A stretch of 64,000 nt of DNA. Origin: Clostridia bacterium. GTDB lineage: Bacteria > Bacillota > Clostridia > Lachnospirales > Lachnospiraceae. A program made the position numbers and the translations under genes. The notes under the pieces were generated by a model. The model was not told the origin of the DNA. It was given only the letters and a program-made list of their open reading frames with translations, and did not search any database. Where the stretch lies: contig CAJTAK010000010.1 of NCBI GenBank assembly GCA_910574255.1, positions 1 through 64,000 of the forward strand, in the 5' to 3' direction. Shown piece after piece: positions 52,903-61,432 of the stretch (the stretch's first letter is position 1; every line of letters starts with the position of its first letter).

Positions 52903-53190
52903 GTGAACAAAAAAATATATGAATACGAATCCATAATTCATAGTGCAGGCGCAACCGGCGGAGCGTATGTTATTTTCCCCTATGATATCCGCAAGGAATT
53001 TGGACGAGGCAGGGTGAAAGTGCATGTCGTATTTGACGGAGTAGCCTATGATGGCAGCATTGTAAATATGGGAGTTAAAAATGTAGACGGAAGTATCTGC
53101 TATATCTTAGGAATGCGAAAGGACATCCGCACCCGAATAGGAAAACAGCCGGGAGATACGGTATTGGTAACAGTCAGGGAACGGGAGTAA
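52903..53190 (+). CDS. DUF1905 domain protein
   Basis: 95 residues, GTG start. The DUF1905 beta-barrel pattern is clear: YEYESIIHSAGATGGAYVIFP, DIRKEFGRGRVKVHVVFDG, YILGMRKDIRTRIGKQPGD. Often fused or adjacent to YdhG-like domains; here the next gene is a DUF1801 protein. Function unknown. GGAGAG lies about 13 nt upstream, which is long. Confidence 0.85.
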   Translation: MNKKIYEYESIIHSAGATGGAYVIFPYDIRKEFGRGRVKVHVVFDGVAYDGSIVNMGVKNVDGSICYILGMRKDIRTRIGKQPGDTVLVTVRERE

Positions 53191-53256
53191 AAGAGGAAAA
53201 TATGCTCTCACTATATGAACTTTATGGATTGACAGAAAAGGATGGTAATAACAACG

Positions 53257-53667
53257 ATGTGGACATGTCCTAAATGCGGGCGTACCTTTAAAAAGCAAAA
53301 TCAGGGTCATTACTGCGGAAAAGCGCCAGAGACAATCGATGAATACATTGCCGCACAGCCGGAAGAGATACGGCAGTATCTAAAAGAAGTAAGAAATGTG
53401 CTGCATGCCGCATTGCCGGAAGCAGAAGAACGGATTTCCTGGAGTATGCCGACTTTTTGGAAGAAGCATAACATTATCCAGTTCGCAGGATTTAAAAAGC
53501 ACATTGGCCTGTATCCGGGATCGGAGGCTGTCCTGGAATTTGCCGAACAGCTGAAAGCGTACAAGACCAGCAAAGGAACAATACAGCTTCCCTATAACAA
53601 GCCGCTTCCCCTGGAATTGATTGGAGAGATTGCAGCATGGTGCTATGAGACGGGGAATCATCCATAG
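53257..53667 (+). CDS. DUF1801 (YdhG-like) protein with an N-terminal zinc ribbon
   Basis: About 136 residues from the ATG at 53257; the ATG at 53242 overlaps its own AAAGG. The N-terminal CPKCGRTF...HYC cluster suggests a small zinc site. The rest is DUF1801: EEIRQYLKEVRNVLHAALPEAEERISWSMPTFW and KHIGLYPGSEAV. The Bacillus YdhG/Fra homologue is an iron chaperone; the role here is not established. It forms a pair with the DUF1905 gene, 66 bp apart. Confidence 0.82.
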   Translation: MWTCPKCGRTFKKQNQGHYCGKAPETIDEYIAAQPEEIRQYLKEVRNVLHAALPEAEERISWSMPTFWKKHNIIQFAGFKKHIGLYPGSEAVLEFAEQLKAYKTSKGTIQLPYNKPLPLELIGEIAAWCYETGNHP

Positions 53668-53670
53668 ACA

Positions 53671-53837
53671 CTAGTACAACGAATATTAAGTTATTGGCAG
53701 TTTGACTTGCCTATTTTCCTGATAGCACTACTCCCCAAGCCTCGCTGTAGCCACCGCTGCGACTGCGTTTGTGAAGCAGCACTCTCAGAAAAATATTCTG
53801 CGTCAAACTATCCAAAACTTGATTTTCGTTGTACTAG
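53671..53837. repeat. CTAG palindromic element R2
   Basis: A 167-bp element with imperfect terminal inverted repeats of about 36 bp starting CTAGTACAACGAA, enclosing the AAGCCTCGCTGTAGCC / GCTGCGACTGCG core. It is almost identical to R3 at 62209-62375. It lies between the DUF1801 and lysozyme genes. Confidence 0.82.
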
Positions 53838-53870
53838 GAAGCGTTAAAGTGAGTTAAAGGAGAGCCTTTC

Positions 53871-54626
53871 ATGAAAAAAAGAGTTGCAGCAGGGGCGCTG
53901 CTATCTGCTTTACTGCTCCTGGGACTTGGAACGGCATTTGCCGTTTACAATGGGTATTTTCATGTGAATGGAAGAGCATCGGAAAAATATCCCATAAAGG
54001 GTGTTGATGTATCTCATTATCAGGGAGAGATTGATTGGAAAGTATTGTCTGATCAGAATATTCGGTTTGCCTATATCAAGGCCACGGAGGGCAGCTCTTA
54101 TGTGGATGATGCATTTGCTGATAATTATGCACAGGCCAGAAAAACAGAACTAAAAGTAGGTGCATATCATTTTTTCAGCTTTGACAGTCCGGGAAGTTCT
54201 CAGGCAGAGCACTTTATCCGTACGGTGGAAGCTTTTGAGGGAATGCTGCCGTCAGTAGTAGACGTGGAATTTTACGGAGATAAAAAGGAGCACCCGCCAG
54301 ATGCGGATAAGGTAGAGACGGAACTTTTGGAATACCTTAAGCGGGTAGAGCAGGCTTATGACAGAAAACCAGTGATTTATGCCACATTGGAAGCCTGGGA
54401 ATTATACATCAAAGGAAGATTTGACGAATACCCCCTGTGGATTCGTGATATTTGGAAAGAGCCGGTCTTAGAATCCGATTCGGAGGATGGAGTGGGACAG
54501 GGCTGGACATTTTGGCAGTATACCAATCGGGGAAGGATGAAAGGATTTTCGGGGGAAGAGGAGTTTATTGATTTGAATGTATTTTATGGAAATGAGGATC
54601 AGTGGCGAAAGTTTTGTATGGATTAA
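53871..54626 (+). CDS. GH25 lysozyme (muramidase)
   Basis: 251 residues. An N-terminal signal anchor (about 5-27) precedes a GH25 domain: GVDVSHYQGEIDW, FAYIKATEGSSYVD, VGAYHFFSFDSPG, VVDVEFYGD with the catalytic acidic residues, and TFWQYTNRGRMKGF. It cleaves the MurNAc-GlcNAc bond of peptidoglycan at the outer face. No cell-wall binding repeats are present. The HD protein gene follows 14 bp after the stop. Confidence 0.92.
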   Translation: MKKRVAAGALLSALLLLGLGTAFAVYNGYFHVNGRASEKYPIKGVDVSHYQGEIDWKVLSDQNIRFAYIKATEGSSYVDDAFADNYAQARKTELKVGAYHFFSFDSPGSSQAEHFIRTVEAFEGMLPSVVDVEFYGDKKEHPPDADKVETELLEYLKRVEQAYDRKPVIYATLEAWELYIKGRFDEYPLWIRDIWKEPVLESDSEDGVGQGWTFWQYTNRGRMKGFSGEEEFIDLNVFYGNEDQWRKFCMD

Positions 54627-54640
54627 GTAAGGATAAAGCT

Positions 54641-55180
54641 ATGAAAAAGAAAAAAAGCTCCCAAGCTAAGGGCCCGAAGCTGCTGAAGTCCATGATTCGT
54701 CATCTGGAGCAGCAGGGCCGTCTTGGAGAGGAAAAGAATTACATACAGCATGGGACAACGACTGTTTTTGCACATAGCGTACGTGTAGCCAGTCTGAGCC
54801 TTAAGCTTGCCAAAAAGCTGCATTTGAGAGTAAATAGAAAGTCTCTGCTTCGAGGTGCTCTGCTCCATGATTATTTTTTGTATGACTGGCATGAAAAGGA
54901 TCGAAGCCATCGTCTCCACGGATTATATCATGCAGGCACCGCACTGAAAAATGCGAAAAAAGACTTTCATTTGAATAAGCTGGAGGAAAATATCATAGCC
55001 AGACATATGTTTCCTCTCAATCCGATTTTTCCACGATATAAGGAAGCCTGGATTGTCTGTCTTGCGGACAAATACTGTGCGGCGGAGGAAACTATTCGCC
55101 CCTTTTTATCAGCCGGGAAGAATTTAAAATGCGGTTTACTCTCAACCATGAAGAGAGCCGGGAGAAAGAAGATATCATGA
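54641..55180 (+). CDS. HD-domain phosphohydrolase-like protein
   Basis: 179 residues from the ATG at 54641 (AAGGAT upstream; an ATG-less extension to 54602 overlaps the lysozyme gene). A basic N-terminus precedes the HD motif pattern: TTTVFAHSVRVASLSLKL, GALLHDYFLYDWHEKD, IIARHMFPL and ADKYCA. Clostridial relatives are annotated as HD family or phosphohydrolases; the substrate is unknown. Confidence 0.8.
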   Translation: MKKKKSSQAKGPKLLKSMIRHLEQQGRLGEEKNYIQHGTTTVFAHSVRVASLSLKLAKKLHLRVNRKSLLRGALLHDYFLYDWHEKDRSHRLHGLYHAGTALKNAKKDFHLNKLEENIIARHMFPLNPIFPRYKEAWIVCLADKYCAAEETIRPFLSAGKNLKCGLLSTMKRAGRKKIS

Positions 55181-55260
55181 GAATCAGCTTTAAAAATGCC
55201 TTTCAGATGTTTTTGATAAACCATCAGTAAGGGGATCTTATTGTTAAGGAGGAAGCGGCA

Positions 55261-55749
55261 ATGGAGATAGAAATAGAAATAGTCCCTGCATACGATCACC
55301 CGGAGGAGATAGTGGGCTTATTTTCCGAATATACCAATATGCTGATTGCAGGAGACAGCTCATTCCAGAAATATCTTGATATTCAGCATTATGAGGATGA
55401 ATTAAAGGAGCTGGATAAAAAGTACGGACTTCCTTACGGCAGATTATATTTGGCTTACTTAAAAGGAGAAGCGGCAGGCTGCATTGGTTTAAGGAAGATA
55501 GACGACCGGAATTGTGAGATGAAACGCCTGTATGTAAGGCCGCAGTTTCGGGGAAAGAAGATAGGAAATCAACTGGTCCAAAGAATCATAGAGGACGCAA
55601 AAAAAATCGGATATTCCCATATGTTTCTTGACACGCTTCCATTCCTGAAAAGCGCCATCCATATGTATCAGAAATATGGATTTTATGAGACAGAAAGCTA
55701 CAACGACAGTCCAATGAATTCGTCTATCTACATGAGACTGGATTTATAA
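55261..55749 (+). CDS. GNAT-family N-acetyltransferase
   Basis: 162 residues with a full GNAT core: AAGCIGLRKIDDRNCEMKRLYV, the acetyl-CoA P-loop RPQFRGKKIGNQLVQRII, and late YSHMFLDTLPFLKSAIHMYQKYGFYE. Substrate unknown. It starts 6 nt after GGAAGCGGCA with AAGGAGG slightly upstream. Confidence 0.9.
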   Translation: MEIEIEIVPAYDHPEEIVGLFSEYTNMLIAGDSSFQKYLDIQHYEDELKELDKKYGLPYGRLYLAYLKGEAAGCIGLRKIDDRNCEMKRLYVRPQFRGKKIGNQLVQRIIEDAKKIGYSHMFLDTLPFLKSAIHMYQKYGFYETESYNDSPMNSSIYMRLDL

Positions 55750-55795
55750 ATCAAAGAGATGTACAATCTTAAAAAGGGAAAGGTGGAAGAAAAAT

Positions 55796-56047
55796 ATGCT
55801 GGAATTTCGATATGATACGCAGCTGCTAATTGAGGGGACCGATTTGGACGAGGACGCAATCAATGAATATTTTGTAAGTCATTTTAAAGGAGACTGCCTG
55901 CTGGCTGTTGGGGATGAAGAGTTGATAAAGATTCATTTCCATACAAATGAACCATGGAAAGTCCTTGAATACTGCGCTTCCCTGGGGGAGATCTATGATA
56001 TCGTAGTGGAGGACATGGACAGGCAGACACGAGGATTGAAAGGATAA
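55796..56047 (+). CDS. Small FakA C-terminal-like protein
   Basis: 83 residues resembling the C-terminal part of the DAK2/FakA (YloV) group: FRYDTQLLIEGTDLDEDAI, GDCLLAVGDEELIKIHFHTNEPWKVLEYCASLGEI. The N-terminal kinase domain is absent. It may be a stand-alone domain or a remnant. ATG has AAAGGTGG 10 nt upstream, so it could be translated. Confidence 0.65.
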   Translation: MLEFRYDTQLLIEGTDLDEDAINEYFVSHFKGDCLLAVGDEELIKIHFHTNEPWKVLEYCASLGEIYDIVVEDMDRQTRGLKG

Positions 56048-56144
56048 TTTGGGAAGAAAATACATTGGAAAAGCTGATAAAAATCCAATAAAAACAGGGC
56101 AGTAAAGATAAAATTTAAATGACAAAATGAAAGAGGAACCATGT

Positions 56145-56573
56145 ATGATAAGAAAGTTTCAGCCATCCGATCTGGAAGCTGCTATGGATCTGTGGCTCCA
56201 TGGAAACACAGAAGCCCATGATTTTATATCGAAGGAATATTGGAAACAGCATTTTGATGAGGTAAAAGAAATGCTGCCAAAAGCAGAGCTCTATGTATAT
56301 GAAAATGACAATACAGCCACTTTTGATGGCTTTATCGGCCTGTCCGGCAGCTATATTGCCGGAATCTTTGTAAAAGGGAATGCCAGGTCACAGGGAATCG
56401 GAAAGCAGTTGCTGGACTACGTGAAGGCAATCAAAGGAAATCTGACCTTAAAGGTCTATGAAAGGAATCAGCGGGCAGTAAAGTTCTATCAAAGAGAGGG
56501 ATTCTTTGTCCAATCTCAAAGCGTAGATGAGGACACGGGCCAGCGGGAATATGTTATGTCATGGCAGGTTTAA
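56145..56573 (+). CDS. GNAT-family N-acetyltransferase
   Basis: 142 residues from the ATG at 56145, 8 nt after AGAGGA; an ATG at 56127 lacks a site. The N-terminus IRKFQPSDLEAAMDLWLHGN and the acetyl-CoA motif KGNARSQGIGKQLLDYVK, then LKVYERNQRAVKFYQREGF, are typical. Resembles the YjaB/YiaC-type small GNATs. Substrate unknown. Confidence 0.88.
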   Translation: MIRKFQPSDLEAAMDLWLHGNTEAHDFISKEYWKQHFDEVKEMLPKAELYVYENDNTATFDGFIGLSGSYIAGIFVKGNARSQGIGKQLLDYVKAIKGNLTLKVYERNQRAVKFYQREGFFVQSQSVDEDTGQREYVMSWQV

Positions 56574-56585
56574 GGATAAAATAAA

Positions 56586-56894
56586 ATGTCTGCAGTTCTC
56601 ACAGAAGATTTGATATACGAGATACTATCTGTCGTAGAAGAAATACCAGAGGGAAAGGTTGCCTCCTACGGACAGATTGCCAGGCTCATTGGCCGGGAAA
56701 AAAATGCAAGGCTTGTGGGAAAGGTTTTAAGCATGTCCGAATATTACGGCAGGTATCCCTGCCACCGTGTTGTAAATCATGCAGGAAGAATAGCGCCTCA
56801 TTTTTATGAGCAGAAAAATCTGCTGCTTGAGGAACAAGTGGAATTTAAGGATGATACCCATGTGGATATGAAAAAGTATCGATGGGATTGCTGA
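56586..56894 (+). CDS. MGMT-family DNA-binding protein (Cys retained)
   Basis: 102 residues, only the C-terminal DNA-binding domain of methylguanine-DNA methyltransferases: IPEGKVASYGQIARLIGREKNARLVGKVL and the active-site motif YPCHRVVNHAGRIAPH with C59. Alkyltransferase-like (ATL) proteins have Trp at this place; here the Cys is kept, so transfer activity is possible but the N-terminal domain is absent. Starts 12 nt after the preceding gene. Confidence 0.85.
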   Translation: MSAVLTEDLIYEILSVVEEIPEGKVASYGQIARLIGREKNARLVGKVLSMSEYYGRYPCHRVVNHAGRIAPHFYEQKNLLLEEQVEFKDDTHVDMKKYRWDC

Positions 56895-56913
56895 AAATGT
56901 ACATGTAAATTTG

Positions 56914-56991
56914 GCAATGTCATTAAGTTAAGCACCAAAAGGCTTATGAAGGCTTCGGGCATTTTTTGAAGCTTAACTTAATGGCATTGTA
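56914..56991. mobile_element. Miniature inverted-repeat element (MITE family 1, copy 2)
   Basis: 78 bp with ends CAATGTCATTAAGTTAAGC and its inverse, flanked by a direct repeat TAAATTTG (56906-56913 and 56992-56999). It is related to the element at 5151-5274 but has a shorter interior. Confidence 0.8.
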
Positions 56992-57122
56992 TAAATTTGG
57001 AAGCTATGAAGGAGGGATAGGACGAAAAGATTATTTTCAAAAAGGTATTGCTCGTGACGCTGCGTAATAATTTATAATACTTTATGACAGGATAAACAAA
57101 GTGTTTCAATCCCATATCAGTA

Positions 57123-57288
57123 GTCCGGCTAAGAAATGTCAAATGTTTTAAGAAATATTTTCTGCTGGACGGTAAAGTCGCAAAGGCACACGAGAGGAGC
57201 TTTCATGAGTGCCCTTTCGAATGAAAGTTTCTCTCATTACAGGTGTGCCGAAGTGACTTTACCTTTAGTACCGCTGCGTAGCAACTTA
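57123..57288 (+). promoter_or_regulatory. Structured leader S-C before the first MerR/ABC module
   Basis: The same layout as S-A and S-B, with a GTCCGGC/GCTGGAC hairpin and a core at about 57172-57262. P1 changes to AAAGTCGC/GTGACTTT, P2 to GGCACAC/GTGTGCC, with compensating changes that keep pairing. The end is GCAACTTAAGATAGGAGG, the ribosome binding site of the MerR gene. Confidence 0.65.
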
Positions 57289-57308
57289 AGATAGGAGGTA
57301 AAAGGATT

Positions 57309-58109
57309 ATGGTAAAATACAGGGCAATACCGCCGGGATTTATGACAGTTGGAGAGATAGCAAAGAAAATGGGCGTTACCGTCCGCACGCTCCAGTACTA
57401 CGATAAAGAGGGTCTGCTCTCCCCGTCCGCAGAGAGCGAGGGCGGGCGCAGGCTTTATACGGACAGGGATTTAATTATGCTCCACCAGATTCTGTCCTTA
57501 AAATCACTGGGCTTTTCGCTGGACGATATAAAACAGCGCCTAAGTTCCTTAGAGACACCCCAAGAGGTTGCGTCTGCGCTCACAGAGCAGGCAGATGCCA
57601 TACGCCGGAAAATAGAGCAGCTCACAGCTTCTTTGACGGCCATAGAGCGGCTGAAAGAAGAGGTGCTGCAAATGCAGACCGTGAGCTTTAAAAAGTATGC
57701 GGATATTATCGTCAACCTGCAGATGCAAAATGAATTTTACTATCTCATTAAGCACTTCGATGATGACACCCTGGATCATATACGCAGCCATTTTGACAAA
57801 AAAAGCGGCCTGGACTTTATGGACAGATTTAACGGTCTGAGCGATGAAATCCTCCGGCTTAAAAAGGATCATGTACCTCCCGAAAGCGAAAAAAGCCAGC
57901 AGATTGTAAAAATGTATTGGGATTTGATTATGGAGTTTACAGAGGGAGATATGAGCCTGCTGCCAAAGCTGATGGAATTTGGAAATATCGGCACGGCAGA
58001 GAATGCATGGGAGGAAAAGCAAAATAGCATCAATGATTATTTAGAGCCGGCTTTGCAAATCTATTTTACACAGCTTGGAGTAAATCCTTTTGGGGAGGCA
58101 AAAAAATGA
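57309..58109 (+). CDS. MerR-family regulator with TipAS-like effector region
   Basis: 266 residues. The N-terminal HTH_MerR (MTVGEIAKKMGVTVRTLQYYDKEGLLSP, GGRRLYTDRDLIML) is followed by a coiled-coil helix with LTASLTAIERLKEEVLQMQ and an all-helical C-terminal domain of about 140 residues resembling TipAS or antibiotic-binding domains. It likely activates its own operon with the ABC exporter in response to a drug-like ligand. ATG is 7 nt after AGGAGG in leader S-C. Overlaps the ATPase start (ATGA). Confidence 0.88.
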   Translation: MVKYRAIPPGFMTVGEIAKKMGVTVRTLQYYDKEGLLSPSAESEGGRRLYTDRDLIMLHQILSLKSLGFSLDDIKQRLSSLETPQEVASALTEQADAIRRKIEQLTASLTAIERLKEEVLQMQTVSFKKYADIIVNLQMQNEFYYLIKHFDDDTLDHIRSHFDKKSGLDFMDRFNGLSDEILRLKKDHVPPESEKSQQIVKMYWDLIMEFTEGDMSLLPKLMEFGNIGTAENAWEEKQNSINDYLEPALQIYFTQLGVNPFGEAKK

Positions 58110-58921
58110 GCAGCGGGATACAAGTACGTGAATTAAGGAAAAGCTATGGCCGCCATATGGTTCTGAAAGGACTTGACTTTCAGATTAGGGCAGGAGAGAT
58201 ATTTGCCCTCCTTGGCATAAACGGAGCAGGAAAAACAACCACCCTTGAATGTATGGAGGGTCTGAAAAAATATGACAGCGGCACAATTACCGTAAAGGGG
58301 AAAACGGGTATTCAGCTCCAGTCGGCATCCCTGCCTGCACACATAAGGCCAATGGAGGCCGTAAAGCTCTTTGCCAAATGGAACAAGGCAAAGCCTGACG
58401 ATTCCATGCTTGAGGCTCTTTGCATAAAGGAAATGGAAAAGAGCCTGTATATTCAGCTTTCAACAGGGCAAAAACGGCGGCTGCATCTGGCCCTGGCCCT
58501 TGTCGGCAATCCGGATATCATTTTCCTTGACGAGCCCACGGCAGGACTTGACGTTGCGGGCAGGCTGTCGCTGCACGAGCAGATCCGAAAGCTAAAGTCA
58601 CAGGGGAAAACAATTGTTTTAGCCAGCCATGATATGGCAGAGGTGGAAGCCTTGTGCGACCGTATCGCAATCTTAAATGACGGAAAAATTGTCTTTTGCG
58701 GCACCCCCTCGGAGCTTACCGATAAAGTCGGAAAAAAATACGTTATCCATGTAAAAACGCAGCAGGGAGACAGAACATTGGAAACGGACAGCATAGAAGA
58801 TACCCTGCTTTCCCTGCTCAGTGAGCTAAAACACAGGGGAATCGGAGTGTCAGACATTAAAGTTGACAGAGGCACACTGGAACAGCATTTTATGGAAATG
58901 GCAGGGAGGGCGGAAAAATGA
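58106..58921 (+). CDS. ABC exporter ATP-binding protein (module 1)
   Basis: 271 residues: Walker A GINGAGKTT, signature LSTGQKRRLHLAL, Walker B IIFLDEPTAGLD and H-loop LASHDMAE. The C-terminal extension contains the KKYVIHVKT-type domain. It is a CcmA-type (drug or Na+) exporter ATPase, coupled by ATGA overlaps to the MerR gene before and the permease gene after. Confidence 0.9.
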   Translation: MSSGIQVRELRKSYGRHMVLKGLDFQIRAGEIFALLGINGAGKTTTLECMEGLKKYDSGTITVKGKTGIQLQSASLPAHIRPMEAVKLFAKWNKAKPDDSMLEALCIKEMEKSLYIQLSTGQKRRLHLALALVGNPDIIFLDEPTAGLDVAGRLSLHEQIRKLKSQGKTIVLASHDMAEVEALCDRIAILNDGKIVFCGTPSELTDKVGKKYVIHVKTQQGDRTLETDSIEDTLLSLLSELKHRGIGVSDIKVDRGTLEQHFMEMAGRAEK

Positions 58922-59637
58922 ATGGTTTTTTATATGGTGCGGCATTGCAGTGGAAACTGGATATAAGAAGCAAATCCCTGCTGATTACCTGCTACGTAGT
59001 TCCCCTTATTTTCTTCCTGCTCATGGGCGGTATTTTCACCTCTGTTATGCCGGAAATGAAAAGCACGCTTATACAGTCCATGCTGGTGATGAGCGTGTCA
59101 ATGGGAGCATTTATCGGCCTGCCGCCATCGCTGGCTGAGACCTATGGAAGTGATGTCAAAAAGGTTTATCGGGCAAACGGAGTACCTTTATACTTAGGAT
59201 TGGCTGCCATGTTTCTTTCCGCATTCCTCCATTTGATGTGCAGCTGCATCCTGATCCTGCTGCTTGCCCCGGTGCTGTTTGAAGCGGTGCTGCCGGTGCA
59301 TTTACCGGGGTTTTTTCTTGCACTTGCCGTATATATGATTGTGTCCTTGAGTATTGGATGCATATTAGGGCTGGCTGTAAAAAATCAGGCGAAGCTAACC
59401 ATGACGGCGCAGCTTGTGTTTTTGCCCTCAATTATGCTTTCGGGCATTATGTTTCCCATGGATCTGCTGCCGGATTTCCTTAAATCCATAGGACGCATTT
59501 TCCCTGCTTCATGGGGCTATCAGCTGATGCTGGACAATGGATTTCAGTTTGAAAATCTCTGGTATTTATTTCTGGTATTTTGTGGGGCAGTTATTGTATG
59601 CGGGATACTTTTAAGAAGCGGAAATCATTTTGAATAA
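58918..59637 (+). CDS. ABC-2 type permease (module 1)
   Basis: 239 residues with six TM segments (ITCYVVPLIFFLLMGGIFTS near residue 25 onward; C-terminal LMLDNGFQF...). PSLAETYGSDVKKVYRANGVP and FLPSIMLSGIMFPMDLLPDFL are typical of ABC-2 exporters. It forms the efflux channel with the preceding ATPase. Confidence 0.88.
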   Translation: MNGFLYGAALQWKLDIRSKSLLITCYVVPLIFFLLMGGIFTSVMPEMKSTLIQSMLVMSVSMGAFIGLPPSLAETYGSDVKKVYRANGVPLYLGLAAMFLSAFLHLMCSCILILLLAPVLFEAVLPVHLPGFFLALAVYMIVSLSIGCILGLAVKNQAKLTMTAQLVFLPSIMLSGIMFPMDLLPDFLKSIGRIFPASWGYQLMLDNGFQFENLWYLFLVFCGAVIVCGILLRSGNHFE

Positions 59638-59695
59638 AATAATCTATGAATGTAAGCAGCATTCATTGTATTTCACGTTTTTGCCATAGTAAAAC

Positions 59696-59761
59696 CCTCC
59701 ATTATACCACCAGACTTTGTTTTGGCGATAAAATGCTTTTGAATGGAGGTGATATGAGATA
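59696..59761 (+). promoter_or_regulatory. RBS-sequestering dyad and ATG-AGA-TAA minigene
   Basis: CCTCCATT (59696-59703) is the exact inverse of AATGGAGG (59742-59749), the ribosome binding site of the second MerR gene, so the site can be paired off. ATG (59754) is followed by AGA and TAA, while the MerR frame begins at ATA (59759) one base out of that frame. Confidence 0.5.
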
Positions 59762-60502
59762 AATACCTATAAAACAGCGGAGGTTGCCGCAATCATTGGA
59801 ATACATCCGAATACGGTTCGTTTGTATGAGAAATGGGGATTGATACCAAAACCGGAACGAAAGGAAAACGGGTATCGCATTTTTACCGACCTGCATATAC
59901 AGCAAATCCGGATTGCCCGCACTGCATTTCAGATTGAAATATTACAAGGGGGATTGAGAAAGAAAATCGTTGATATGGTGAAAGCATCAGCGGCCGGTGA
60001 CTTTGAAAAGGCAATCGTGCTCACAAGAGAGTATTTGGAGCAGCTTGGAAAAGAGCAGCAAAATGCGGAAGAAGCAATTCAGATTGTGCAGAACATAATG
60101 TCCGGCTCTTCAAAAAGAAATCCTCTTTCCATGAAGCGAAAAGAGGTATCGGAGTATCTTGGCATTTCCATGGATACATTGCGAAACTGGGAAATGAATG
60201 GTCTGCTGACTGTTAAGCGAAAAGAAAACGGATATCGTGTTTATACGGAGGATGATATTAGGAAGCTTAAGATTATTCGTTCATTGAGATGCGCAAATTA
60301 TTCTCTTGAAGCAATTTTACACCTGCTTGACCAGTTATCAAAAAATCCGGATACCGATATCCGCACAGCATTAAATGTGCCCCGGCAGGCAGACAGCATT
60401 ATTTCTGTCTGCGACAGGCTGATTGTATCTTTGTCAGAGGCAGAAAAGAATGGGGAAAAAATTCTGTGCATGTTGGAAAAAATGAAAACTTATAATTTGT
60501 AA
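59759..60502 (+). CDS. MerR-type regulator with two HTH units, start codon unclear
   Basis: The frame codes INTYKTAEVAAIIGIHPNTVRLYE (first HTH, about 1-50), a helical linker and a second MerR HTH (RKEVSEYLGISMDTLRNWEMNGL, RKENGYRVYTEDDIRKL), about 247 residues in all. No ATG or GTG opens it: the first plausible codons are ATA 59759 or TTG 59822 (the latter would cut the first HTH). A one-base deletion after ATG AG (59754-59758) would explain it, or initiation at ATA. The ribosome binding site is 9 nt before ATA and 4 nt before the ATG. Controls the downstream ABC exporter presumably. Confidence 0.75.
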   Translation: MNTYKTAEVAAIIGIHPNTVRLYEKWGLIPKPERKENGYRIFTDLHIQQIRIARTAFQIEILQGGLRKKIVDMVKASAAGDFEKAIVLTREYLEQLGKEQQNAEEAIQIVQNIMSGSSKRNPLSMKRKEVSEYLGISMDTLRNWEMNGLLTVKRKENGYRVYTEDDIRKLKIIRSLRCANYSLEAILHLLDQLSKNPDTDIRTALNVPRQADSIISVCDRLIVSLSEAEKNGEKILCMLEKMKTYNL

Positions 60503-60516
60503 ACACTCCACTTTAC

Positions 60517-60550
60517 CACCAATGTTTTGATTGGTGGTATTCTTTTTTCA
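60517..60550 (+). terminator. Terminator after the second MerR gene
   Basis: A 10-bp stem TACCACCAAT / ATTGGTGGTA followed by TTCTTTTTT. The next gene has its own leader, so it is transcribed separately or by read-through. Confidence 0.85.
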
Positions 60551-60572
60551 CAAATTGGTGCTGCTGTGCAGC

Positions 60573-60697
60573 GTAAAGTTGCGAAAGCGCACGAGAGGAA
60601 CTTTCATGAGTGCACTTTCGAATGAAAGTTTCTCTCAAAGGTGTGCGCTGAAGTGACTTTACCCTTTAGTGCTGTTGCGCAGCAACTTAAAAAAGGA
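60573..60697 (+). promoter_or_regulatory. Structured leader S-D before the second ABC exporter
   Basis: The three-stem core (60573-60662) of S-A/B/C without the 5' GTCCGGC hairpin, which is replaced by CTGCTGTGCAGC. P1 is AAAGTTGC/GTGACTTT and P2/P3 are as in S-A. It ends with GTTGCGCAGCAAC then TTAAAAAAGGAGG, the ATPase gene's ribosome binding site. Confidence 0.63.
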
Positions 60698-60706
60698 GGT
60701 TTCAAT

Positions 60707-61432
60707 ATGCAAGAAGTAATAAGTGTTCAACATTTGTCAAAATCTTATGGCGGTCTGCCTGCGGTAGAGCAGCTTAATCTGTCCGTAAAACGTGGTACTG
60801 TTTACGGCCTGCTTGGAGCAAATGGTGCAGGTAAAAGCACTGCGATTGAATGTATTTTAGGAACACGCCGGGCAGACAGCGGCACGGTTTCCGTGCTTGG
60901 ATATGATCCGCGAAAAGACAGGCGCAGTCTTTTTCAATCGGTTGGTGTTCAATTTCAGGAAAGTGATTATCAACCGGAGATTAAAGTCTCTGAATTATGT
61001 GAGGAAACGGCCTGCCTTTATCAGTCGCCTGCTGACTGGAAAAAGCTTTGCGGTCAATTTGACATAGAGGATAAGGTGAACGTTCCGGTGAAAAATCTGT
61101 CAGGAGGGGAGAAGCAGCGGCTTTTTATTGTACTTGCTCTGATTCCCGATCCACAGCTAGTGTTTCTCGATGAACTGACCACCGGGCTTGATGTAAAGGC
61201 ACGCCGCAGCGTATGGAGATTATTGTCTGCCCTGAAAGAAAAAGGCTTAACCATTTTCCTGACCTCGCATTTTATGGATGAGGTAGAAGCTCTTTGTGAT
61301 GAAATATGCATCCTGAAAAACGGAAAGGCCGTGTTTTATGGAACGACTGCCCAGGCAAAGGAAAAAAGCGGCTGTGGGAATTTTGAGGAAGCATATCTTT
61401 ACTATTCCAGTGAGGAGGATGGTGCACAATGA
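60707..61432 (+). CDS. ABC exporter ATP-binding protein (module 2)
   Basis: 241 residues from ATG 60707 (8 nt after AGGAGG). Walker A GANGAGKST, signature LSGGEKQRLFIVLAL, Walker B LVFLDELTTGLDVK (with LDEL instead of LDEP) and H-loop LTSHFMDE. It pairs with the following ABC-2 permease gene (ATGA overlap at 61429). Likely drug or peptide efflux. Confidence 0.9.
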   Translation: MQEVISVQHLSKSYGGLPAVEQLNLSVKRGTVYGLLGANGAGKSTAIECILGTRRADSGTVSVLGYDPRKDRRSLFQSVGVQFQESDYQPEIKVSELCEETACLYQSPADWKKLCGQFDIEDKVNVPVKNLSGGEKQRLFIVLALIPDPQLVFLDELTTGLDVKARRSVWRLLSALKEKGLTIFLTSHFMDEVEALCDEICILKNGKAVFYGTTAQAKEKSGCGNFEEAYLYYSSEEDGAQ

